Source: Planctomycetota bacterium
GTDB taxonomy: Bacteria > Planctomycetota > Planctomycetia > Planctomycetales > Planctomycetaceae
Direction of reading: 5' to 3'
Length of the DNA stretch: 39,918 nucleotides
Assembly (NCBI GenBank): GCA_018242525.1
Contig: JAFEBS010000042.1
Coordinates: forward strand, 79,865 to 119,782
Of this stretch, positions 30,172 through 37,387 are shown one piece after another. The notes beneath the pieces were generated by a model. The model did no database searches, was not told the origin of the DNA, and was given only the letters and a program-made list of their open reading frames with translations. The position numbers were made by a program, and so were the translations under genes. The stretch's first letter is position 1, and every line of letters starts with the position of its first letter.

Positions 30172-30430
30172 TAGTCAGGCGACGTTCGATATTCGAAGTC
30201 GCGTGAGGGATCGCAATGGAAAGCCCGAAGCGCAGGTTTTGCGAGCATCGGACTTGCAATGGAGAGCCCGTCCCGCAGGGCACGCCCAAGATTTCGGAGA
30301 AGTTGTTCTTCTAAGCGTGGCCCCATTGAAGCGACGCTTCTTTCGTGCATGCCACATCGAAGCCGATCTGGTCATCCACGCTGAACACGCGTTGCCCCTT
30401 TGGAGGGTTCTTGGGCTAAGAACAAGGAAC

Positions 30431-30451
30431 CACGAACTACGAACTACGAAC
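30431..30451. repeat. Three tandem 7-bp units (TACGAAC)
   Basis: CACGAAC TACGAAC TACGAAC follow each other without gaps. This is a short microsatellite-like run inside the gene-free stretch before the primase-helicase gene. Confidence 0.7.
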
Positions 30452-30697
30452 GCGATCTCCGGTCCGACTGATTTGCTTCCCAACGATGCCATGCCGGCAT
30501 TGCCTGCCAAGTGGAGCCTGACTTCTGGGCAGAATTCGCATTGCAAGTCGTCAATGTCACTCCGTAATATGAGCGAGCCTTGAAGGCCATTCATCTCGAT
30601 CAGTTCGCGAAAGTCCGAAACCGGCAGGGATGGCGGAGCAGCCTGAATGCCGAATTGACGAGGGCTGGGCGAAGAAGGCGGCGCGGTCAGAGACCAG

Positions 30698-33697
30698 ATG
30701 GTGCAATTCGTCTCGTTCGTGGAATTCGTTTGGCCGAGCGTTCCCATGAGATGCCAGGAAGTTGACTGCCATTCCCCTCCTGCGGCCAAGATCGCCCTGT
30801 TTCGCTCTCTCTTTCGCGGTCGGGATGACGTCTATGCCCGCCGGTTCGAGAGTCGCAAGACCGGCAAGTCGGGGTATTCGCCTGCGTGCGCCAATGAGTG
30901 GATTCCCGGTGTGTGCGACAAGCCGCGGATCAAATGCACCGCCTGTTCTCATCAACGGTTTTTGCCCGTGACCGATGAGGTGATTCGCTGGCATCTGTCC
31001 GGCCAGGACGATGCGGGACACGATTTCGTCATGGGGGTTTATCCATTGCTTCGTGACGACACCTGTTTTTTCCTGGCGATCGACCTGGACAAGCAGAACT
31101 GGCGAGAGGATGCGCGGGCGGTGATGGAGACGTGCCGGCATCTCGGCCTGACGGCGGCGTTGGAGCGATCTCGCAGTGGAAACGGCGGCCATCTTTGGCT
31201 GTTTTTTGCTGAGGCGATTCCCGCCACCCTGGCCCGCAAGCTTGGCTCGCACTTGTTGACCGAGACGATGGACCGTCAGCCCGGCATCGGGCTCGACTCT
31301 TACGACCGTTTGTTTCCGAATCAGGACACGCTTCCGCAAGGCGGTTTCGGCAGCCTGATCGCTCTCCCCTTGCAGAAAATGCCGCGCGAACGGGGCAACA
31401 GCGTGTTCCTCGACGACGACTTCGAGCCTTATACCGACCAATGGCTGAGACTTTCTGCAATTCGTCGCATTGATCGAACGACCATCGAGGCGGTCGTCTC
31501 ACACGCTGAAAGAACAGGTCAAATCGTTGGTGTACGGTTCTTCCCGACGGAAGACGACGTTCAACCGTGGCCGGCACCACCCTCTCGTCACCGTAATGAG
31601 GGCAATGCTCTCTACCCAATTCGAGCGACTGCTCAAGAATCGCGACTGCCGCTCCCATTGGTCGCTCGCCGAAACAGGCGAGCAAATCACGATCATCGCA
31701 CAAGGAAGGAATATCAAGAGCGGTCCTGCGACGGACCGTTGCCGAAAGCAGTTGAGTTGGTCCTGAGCAACCAGATTACCATTGCCAGGAACCAACTGAC
31801 TCCCAGTTTGCAAAACCGTCTGATTCGAATTGCGGCGTTTCAGAATCCCGAATTCTACAAGGCGCAAGCCATGCGCCTGCCCACGTATGGCACGCCGCGG
31901 ATCGTCGCTTGCGCGGAAGCTTTCCCGCAACAGATCGGCCTGCCACGCGGTTGCCTCGGCGACGTGCTTTCGTTGCTGTCGGAGTTGAACGTCGAAGTCA
32001 GTGTTCGAGATGAGCGTCAATGCGGTGTACCGCTGGCGGTCGATTTCCAGGGTTGCCTGCATTCCGATCAGGAAACTGCGGCCAAAGCCATGTTGCCCCA
32101 CGATCTGGGAGTTCTCTCTGCCACGACCGCCTTTGGAAAGACCGTTGTTGCCACATGGCTGATCGCACAACGGAGAGTCAACACCCTGGTTCTCATCCAT
32201 CGCCGCCAACTGCTGGAGCAATGGGTGCAGCGACTGGCGACGTTTTTGAATCTCCCACCCAACAGCATCGGCCAGATTGGTGGCGGACGCAAAAAGGCGA
32301 CAGGGCGACTCGATGTGGCACTGATTCAAAGCCTGTCGCGCAAAGGCATTGTCAATGACCTGGTTGACAACTATGGTCATGTCGTCGTGGATGAATGTCA
32401 CCACCTGTCCGCCTTCAGTTTCGAGCAAGTCGTTCGTCAGGCAAAGGCGAAGTTCATCACCGGCCTGTCGGCCACGGTCACGCGAAAGGATGGCCATCAC
32501 CCGATCATCTTCATGCAATGCGGTCCGGTTCGACATCGAGTTGATGCCAGAGAACAGGCAGCCGCACGTCCTTTCGAACAGACTGTCCATGTCCGCCCGA
32601 CCGACTTTCGCCCGCTAAGAGTCGCTGCCGAAGACAAGCGAGTTCAGTTTCAAGAGTTGTATTCGGAACTGATGACTGATCAGGCCCGCAACCAGCAGAT
32701 CTGCGAGGACGTGCTGCAAGCCCTTGAAGAGGGACGCTCGCCACTCGTCTTGACGGAACGCAATGAACACCTCAACTTACTTGCAGAGCGGCTGTCGGCG
32801 GGGGTTCGGCACCTGGTTGTCCTGCGCGGGAGCATGAGCAAAACAGAAATCAGTCGAATTGCTGCGAGACTCTCCACAATTCCCGAACACGAGCCGCGCG
32901 TCCTCATTGCCACCGGACGATACATCGGCGAAGGTTTCGATGACGCTCGGCTGGATTCACTGTTTCTCACGCTGCCGGTCTCATGGCAGGGTACGATCGC
33001 CCAGTACGTGGGTCGACTGCATCGGCTGCATCACCGGAAACGCGAAGTGCGGGTGTATGACTACGCGGACCTGAACGTCCCGATGCTGGCCCGGATGTTC
33101 GACCGGCGCTGTCGCGGCTATGAGGCCGTGGGCTACAACATTCTTCTCCCGGCCAGCGCCGTGCCGGGTTGGCCGGCGGACGTTTCGCTGCCGGTCGATC
33201 CCCAGTGGAAATGCGACCATGCTGCCAGCGTCCAGCGACTCATTCGCGATGGTGTCGACTCGAACCTGGCCAACCTGTTCACTCACGTGACACGCACGGT
33301 TGCTCCCGACGCCGATGGTATTGACCGTGCCCGTAGCGCCACCGAGGCGTTTCTTTACCGTCGTTTGCAGACCCTGCCGCAAACCAACGGACGGTTTCGT
33401 CTGAATGCCGAACTGCCGATTCCCTTTGACGGCAACGGCAGCATGGAAGTCGATTTGCTGTGTGCTGAATCGCGCGTCGCCATTGAGTTGGACGGAGCCC
33501 AGCATCTCGAAAGCCCTGCGGCGTATCGCATTGACCGCCGCAAAGACATGCTCCTGCAGCAACACGGCTACTTCGTGCTGCGTTTCCTGGCTGAAGATGT
33601 CGGCCGGCACCTTGATGAGGTACTCGAGGCGATCTTGCGCACTCTCGCGCACCGCCTGCGCGACAGTTGCGGCGACCCCGACTCTGCAGAAAACTGA
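30698..33697 (+). CDS. TOTE-type conflict protein: AEP primase - SF2 helicase - DUF559-like nuclease
   Basis: 999 residues. Residues ~30-270 are an archaeo-eukaryotic primase-like domain (KIALFRSLFRGRDDVY; AIDLDK at ~127 with the catalytic acidic pair; SRSGNGGHLWLFF at ~157). Residues ~450-790 are an SF2 helicase: Walker A ATTAFGKT (475-482, Ala-Phe in place of Gly-x), DECH box VVVDECHH (~563), GLSAT (~590) and motif VI QYVGRLHRLH (~768). The C-terminus (~895-985) resembles DUF559/Vsr-like restriction-fold nucleases: MEVDLLC (916) and AIELDGAQH with RRKDMLLQQHGYFVLRF. This matches the architecture Pfam calls AEP-TOTE, proposed as a defence or element-conflict effector; that role is family knowledge. 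Residues ~300-345 are an in-frame palindromic repeat. The N-terminus is uncertain (ATG 30698 or 30746) and no good Shine-Dalgarno is seen. It stands alone among repeats, with no partner gene. Confidence 0.85.
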   Translation: MVQFVSFVEFVWPSVPMRCQEVDCHSPPAAKIALFRSLFRGRDDVYARRFESRKTGKSGYSPACANEWIPGVCDKPRIKCTACSHQRFLPVTDEVIRWHLSGQDDAGHDFVMGVYPLLRDDTCFFLAIDLDKQNWREDARAVMETCRHLGLTAALERSRSGNGGHLWLFFAEAIPATLARKLGSHLLTETMDRQPGIGLDSYDRLFPNQDTLPQGGFGSLIALPLQKMPRERGNSVFLDDDFEPYTDQWLRLSAIRRIDRTTIEAVVSHAERTGQIVGVRFFPTEDDVQPWPAPPSRHRNEGNALYPIRATAQESRLPLPLVARRNRRANHDHRTRKEYQERSCDGPLPKAVELVLSNQITIARNQLTPSLQNRLIRIAAFQNPEFYKAQAMRLPTYGTPRIVACAEAFPQQIGLPRGCLGDVLSLLSELNVEVSVRDERQCGVPLAVDFQGCLHSDQETAAKAMLPHDLGVLSATTAFGKTVVATWLIAQRRVNTLVLIHRRQLLEQWVQRLATFLNLPPNSIGQIGGGRKKATGRLDVALIQSLSRKGIVNDLVDNYGHVVVDECHHLSAFSFEQVVRQAKAKFITGLSATVTRKDGHHPIIFMQCGPVRHRVDAREQAAARPFEQTVHVRPTDFRPLRVAAEDKRVQFQELYSELMTDQARNQQICEDVLQALEEGRSPLVLTERNEHLNLLAERLSAGVRHLVVLRGSMSKTEISRIAARLSTIPEHEPRVLIATGRYIGEGFDDARLDSLFLTLPVSWQGTIAQYVGRLHRLHHRKREVRVYDYADLNVPMLARMFDRRCRGYEAVGYNILLPASAVPGWPADVSLPVDPQWKCDHAASVQRLIRDGVDSNLANLFTHVTRTVAPDADGIDRARSATEAFLYRRLQTLPQTNGRFRLNAELPIPFDGNGSMEVDLLCAESRVAIELDGAQHLESPAAYRIDRRKDMLLQQHGYFVLRFLAEDVGRHLDEVLEAILRTLAHRLRDSCGDPDSAEN
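31596..31732. repeat. Dispersed palindromic repeat, copy B, inserted in frame in the primase-helicase gene
   Basis: Reverse complement of the repeat before polX (118-258): 81 of 102 core positions agree. It separates PWPAPPSRHR from CDGPLPKAVELVLSNQI, which in related proteins (as I recall them) are only a few residues apart. The insertion adds about 46 codons, reads without a stop and keeps the frame. Its encoded peptide (EGNALYPIRATAQ…LPLVARRNRRANHDH) equals the peptide of copy A on that copy's minus strand (EGNALHPFRAVAR…LPLVARQNRRPKRDH). Internal hairpin GCTCGCC-GAAACA-GGCGAGC is at about 31662-31681. Confidence 0.8.
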
Positions 33698-33821
33698 GGA
33701 GCGGACGCGTTCTGGGATTTGGGGCGCGTTAGCGCTCTTCAGTAGACGGAAGGTAGCCCCGTCGCTCCGAGGCAGGGTGCGAGAATGCAGAGAGTCCTCT
33801 CAATCCAATTCCCGCGGATTC

Positions 33822-33970
33822 TTCACCACGGATGGCACGGATTTCACTGATTAGAATACCAGAGCGAGAGTTACGGCGAAAAAAACGAATCATCGATTCC
33901 AACACATTGTTTTGTACGAGTTGCTGACGGCACTGGATTTATCTGTGATATCAGTGTGATCCGTGGTAGT
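33822..33970. repeat. Imperfect inverted repeat (ACCACGGATnnCAC type)
   Basis: CACCACGGATGGCACGGATT… near 33824-33852 is largely complementary to 33940-33968 (…ATCAGTGTGATCCGTGGT). About 85 bp separate the arms. The motif CACnGAT(T/A)TCACnGAT recurs within each arm. It follows the primase-helicase gene in a 770-bp stretch (33698-34466) with little coding signal. Confidence 0.6.
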
Positions 33971-34034
33971 CAGTGAGTTATTCGGGCTGAAGGCGTGTGG
34001 AATCCATTCCTGACAACAATATCAGAGTCGCGCC

Positions 34035-34249
34035 ATGATCAGCGATCGTCCGCTTATTTTCGGCTTCAGATGCCCGAGTTGCGTGCATTCGTGCCTGCAA
34101 AAGTAGTGGCATCAGAAACTGCACAACAGATGCGACGTCTTTACCGAGCCCCGTGTCGTGGTCGTTGTGTCATTGCAAAAGTGCAAGAAGTCGCTAGACA
34201 TCTTGCAAAACTTCCGGTCGAGCCGCATAATCCTGCCTTCTGTTTTTGA
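34035..34249 (+). pseudogene. Possible frameshifted zinc-ribbon protein remnant
   Basis: ATG 34035 opens MISDRPLIFGFRCPSC, which looks like the start of the FRCPxC zinc-ribbon proteins frequent in planctomycetes, but stops at 34106. A second frame over the next ~120 bp gives FVPAKVVASETAQQMRRL, similar in style to the VPAKxAGRxxRCPxC continuation without its cysteines. I suspect a decayed, frameshifted gene; this rests on a very short match. Confidence 0.25.
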
Positions 34250-34259
34250 GGTATGACTC

Positions 34260-34397
34260 TTGGAAGAATTGTTATTGGTGATCTTGTTGATTGTGACCGG
34301 TACAGAACTTGCGAAGACGTATAACGAATTCGAGGAGCCACAGGCTTCTCGCGATCTTCGCATGGCTGGGTTGCTGGACGCCAACGAAGGTCGCTAA
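34260..34397 (+). CDS. Possible 45-residue membrane peptide
   Basis: From TTG 34260 a 45-codon frame encodes a hydrophobic N-terminus (LEELLLVILLIVTGTELA) followed by a charged tail (EFEEPQASRDLRMAGLLDANEGR). It has no good Shine-Dalgarno and no recognised family. It may be a real small membrane peptide or chance in a gene-poor stretch. Confidence 0.2.
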   Translation: MEELLLVILLIVTGTELAKTYNEFEEPQASRDLRMAGLLDANEGR

Positions 34398-34574
34398 CCA
34401 TCTCGTCGATCAGGTCCTGAAGGGCCATGATCAGGACTGAGGTGCGTCAATCTGGACGCTGCCCTGGTGGGGGTGCGTCCATTTCCAAAGTCCCTTCCGT
34501 GCGGAACGTCAACTCGGCAGAATATCTGCGATCAGTTGGTTCTGTCCTTCTTCCTCATCCGGGACTGCGTCGCC

Positions 34575-35516
34575 ATGGATCTCTCGTCGACAGACATTCG
34601 CCTTTCTCGCCGTGATGTACTCGGTATGACCGCTGCCGCCGCAGCCATGGCTTTGGCAAGCCCCGTCGCCCGTGCTGCCAACCCGCTCCAGCGGAATGGC
34701 AAGCCGCATATGAAGCTCAGTCTGGCCGCGTACTCGTTCAATCGAACACTTCCCAAGAGCTGGACTCCGGATCAACTGGCCACGGCCAAGTTCACGCTGG
34801 AAAAATTCATCGACTTCTGCGCGGACCAGAACCTGGATGGCTGCGAACTGACGGCGTATTACTTCCCGAAAGAGATCACCAATGACTACCTGATGAGCCT
34901 GAAGGAGCAGACGTTTCGGTTGGGTCTGGATATTTCGGGAACGGCAATTGGCAATGACTTCTGTCTGCCGGAAGGGGAAGCCCGTGATCGCAGCTTGAAG
35001 ATGTGCCGCGACTGGATCGATCATTCCGCGACGCTGGGTGCGCCAGTCATCCGTATTTTTGCAGGCAACGTCCCCAAGGGGGAAAGCGAAGAGGTTGCCC
35101 GTGAACGCTGCATTGCGGGGATCAATCAATCACTGGAATACGCCGCCACCAAGGGTGTGTGCCTGGCCCTGGAAAATCATGGTGGGATTACAGCCACGCC
35201 CGAGCAGATGTTGAAAATCATTGAAGGGGTCACCCCGTCGCCGTGGTTTGGGGTGAACTTCGATGGCGGCAATTTCCGGACACCCGACCCGTACGCCGAT
35301 TTGGCGAAGATCGCGCCGTATGCCATCAATGCCCAGATCAAGGTCGAAGTGGCACCGAATGGCAAATCCGAGCCGACGGACCTGGCGCGCGTCGTCAAAA
35401 TCCTTAAAGATGCCCATTACCGTGGATTCCTGGTCCTGGAATACGAAGCCCAGGAAGACCCGCTGGTTGCCGTTCCAGGGCATCTCAAGACACTGCGAGA
35501 ACTGATTTCCGGCTGA
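34575..35516 (+). CDS. Tat-exported sugar phosphate isomerase/epimerase (xylose-isomerase-like TIM barrel)
   Basis: 313 residues from ATG 34575; the frame is open upstream to 34467 but the Tat signal LSRRDVLGMTAAAAAMALASPVARA begins near this ATG. The barrel shows LSLAAYSFNRTL, DGCELTAYYFPKE, LGAPVIRIFAGN, CLALENHGG (metal-ligand Glu) and FGVNFDGGNF (Asp), then LVLEYEAQEDP at the last strand. This is the AP-endonuclease-2/xylose isomerase-like fold common in exported planctomycete sugar-converting enzymes. The substrate is unknown. The next gene starts 42 bp after its stop on the same strand. Confidence 0.85.
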   Translation: MDLSSTDIRLSRRDVLGMTAAAAAMALASPVARAANPLQRNGKPHMKLSLAAYSFNRTLPKSWTPDQLATAKFTLEKFIDFCADQNLDGCELTAYYFPKEITNDYLMSLKEQTFRLGLDISGTAIGNDFCLPEGEARDRSLKMCRDWIDHSATLGAPVIRIFAGNVPKGESEEVARERCIAGINQSLEYAATKGVCLALENHGGITATPEQMLKIIEGVTPSPWFGVNFDGGNFRTPDPYADLAKIAPYAINAQIKVEVAPNGKSEPTDLARVVKILKDAHYRGFLVLEYEAQEDPLVAVPGHLKTLRELISG

Positions 35517-35558
35517 CGCCCGAGGGACTGTTTGAAGAGTGTTTACAGGAGTGACGCC

Positions 35559-35939
35559 GTGCCGCAGGATCCAAAGCCGCTCAGCCTCCGCGAGATCGTG
35601 GGGATGGTGACGCTGCAGCAGGAATCACTGCTGTTCGTCGTGGTCAGCGCCATGGATGTGTTCATGACCTACATCCTGCTTTCCAAGGAGGGCAGCGTCT
35701 TTATGGAATCCAACCCCGTCGCCCGGTACTTTATTGCGGAATGGGGTCCCCGGGGGATGGTCTACTTCAAGTTCAGCATGGTGGCCTTTGTGTGCGTGCT
35801 GGCGCAGATCATCGCCCGGCAAAAGCCTCTGTACGCGCGCTGGTTGCTGCAGGGAGCGACCGCGCTGGTGGCGGTCGTGGTCGTCTACAGCCTGACGTTG
35901 TTATTGAAGCACGGGAATCCGATGGAGGTCGAGCTGTAA
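35559..35939 (+). CDS. Small three-helix membrane protein (DUF5658-like)
   Basis: 126 residues from GTG 35559, preceded by AGGAG at 35547-35551 with ideal spacing; TTG 35532 is an in-frame alternative. Three hydrophobic segments are visible: LLFVVVSAMDVFMTYILL, MVYFKFSMVAFVCVLAQII and WLLQGATALVAVVVVYSL. The motif MESNPVARYFIAEWGP between helices 1 and 2 is typical of small DUF5658-like proteins. Function unknown. It probably shares a transcript with the sugar isomerase gene and converges with the DUF1501 gene, with only 11 bp between stops. Confidence 0.75.
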   Translation: MPQDPKPLSLREIVGMVTLQQESLLFVVVSAMDVFMTYILLSKEGSVFMESNPVARYFIAEWGPRGMVYFKFSMVAFVCVLAQIIARQKPLYARWLLQGATALVAVVVVYSLTLLLKHGNPMEVEL

Positions 35940-35950
35940 TCGGTGCAGTG

Positions 35951-37384
35951 TCACGCGAACACGTCGGAGACGACATTGCCCTCGACATCCGTCAGCCGAA
36001 AATCTCGCCCCGCGTGTCGATAGGTGAGTCGCTCGTGGTCGAGGCCCAGGGCGTGCAGTAACGTGGCGTGGAAGTCGTGGATGTGGACCTTGTTTTCGGC
36101 CGAGTAATAACCGTAGTCGTCGGTCGCTCCATAACGGAAGCCCCCTTTGACGCCGCCACCGGCCAGCCACATGGTGAACCCTTCAGGATTGTGGTCGCGA
36201 CCATTGCCGCTTTCAGCGGTCGGCGTACGGCCGAATTCGCTGCCCCACCAGACAAGGGTGTCTTCCAGCAGTCCGCGTTGTTTCAGATCCGCAAGCAGCC
36301 CGGCGATCGGCAGGTCGACTTCCCGGGCGTTCTTTTCGTGTCCTTCTTTCAAGTTCGAGTGCTGGTCCCACTGGACGTTGCTGTCGCTGTGACTGACCTG
36401 GATGAAACGGACTCCCGACTCTGCGAATCGCCGGGCCATCAGGCACATCCGTCCGAAGTTGGCTGTGACCGGGTTGTCCATTCCGTACATCTTCTGAGTC
36501 GCCGCTGATTCTTGCGAGAGGACTTCCACCTTGGGAAATTCGGTCTGCATCCGAAACGCCAGTTCGAACGAATTGATTCTCGCTTCCAGGGCGGCGTCGG
36601 GGCCGGTCTGAGTCAGATAGTCGCGGTTTCTGGCGTTCAGACGATCCAGCAACAGGCGTTGCAGTTCGCGGGGCATCCGGGAATTCTGGATGAATTTGAC
36701 CCGGGCTTTGTCCGACGGAATGCTGGCGTTCCCCAGTGGGGTCCCATGATTGACCGCGGGCAGAAACGCGGAACTCCAGTTGTTGATGCCGCCGTGCCCC
36801 AATGTCGGACAGATCGTCACAAACGCCGGCAGATTGGCATTGTCGGTTCCCAGGCCGTAGCTGATCCAGGAGCCGATGCTCGGGCGAATGAAGTTGTCGC
36901 TGCCCGTATGCAGCTTCATCATGGCACCGCCATGAGCGGGATTCGTCCCGTGAACGGAATGCACCATGCACAAGTCGTCGACGCGTCCGGCCAGGTGCGG
37001 AAATAGTTCGCTGACCCACAGGCCGCTTTCCCCGTGCTGCTGAAACTTCCAGGGGGACTTCAGCAGATTGGTCGTGGAATTGAACTGTACCCGCGGCTTC
37101 GCGAATGGAAACGGTTTGCCATCGTCGCGCGTCAGCAATGGTTTCGGATCAAACGTGTCGACCTGGGAAACACCACCGACCATGAACAGAAAAATGATCC
37201 GCTTGGCCCGCGCGACCAGATGAGGCAGTTTCGCAGCCAGTGGATTCTCGTCCGCCGCGTGGCTGGGCGAATCCTGTGCCAGCAGTGACGCCAGCGCCAA
37301 CGAGCCGAATCCGACCGCCGACTGCTGTAACAGAGTCCGACGAGAGACCGCGGGTTCAAGCAAATTGTGAGGCATGTCGGTCAC
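35951..37384 (-). CDS. DUF1501 domain-containing protein, Tat-exported
   Basis: 477 residues. Tat signal SRRTLLQQSAVGFGSLALASLLA, then the DUF1501 features KRIIFLFMVGGVSQVDTFDPKP, MVHSVHGTNPAHGGAMMKLHTG, WSSAFLPAVNHGTPLG and LVWWGSEFGRTPT. The domain belongs to the alkaline-phosphatase/sulfatase-like fold and is very abundant in planctomycetes; no biochemical activity is settled. It lies 3 bp after the PSD1 gene on the same strand. Such pairs are a standing planctomycete operon, thought (inference in the literature) to act in polysaccharide use. Confidence 0.93.
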   Translation of the reverse strand: MTDMPHNLLEPAVSRRTLLQQSAVGFGSLALASLLAQDSPSHAADENPLAAKLPHLVARAKRIIFLFMVGGVSQVDTFDPKPLLTRDDGKPFPFAKPRVQFNSTTNLLKSPWKFQQHGESGLWVSELFPHLAGRVDDLCMVHSVHGTNPAHGGAMMKLHTGSDNFIRPSIGSWISYGLGTDNANLPAFVTICPTLGHGGINNWSSAFLPAVNHGTPLGNASIPSDKARVKFIQNSRMPRELQRLLLDRLNARNRDYLTQTGPDAALEARINSFELAFRMQTEFPKVEVLSQESAATQKMYGMDNPVTANFGRMCLMARRFAESGVRFIQVSHSDSNVQWDQHSNLKEGHEKNAREVDLPIAGLLADLKQRGLLEDTLVWWGSEFGRTPTAESGNGRDHNPEGFTMWLAGGGVKGGFRYGATDDYGYYSAENKVHIHDFHATLLHALGLDHERLTYRHAGRDFRLTDVEGNVVSDVFA

Positions 37385-37387
37385 TCG

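Noticed and set aside
31499..32590. 363-codon open frame antisense to the primase-helicase gene
   Set aside because: The plus-strand frame contains conserved helicase motifs; the antisense product matches nothing I recognise.
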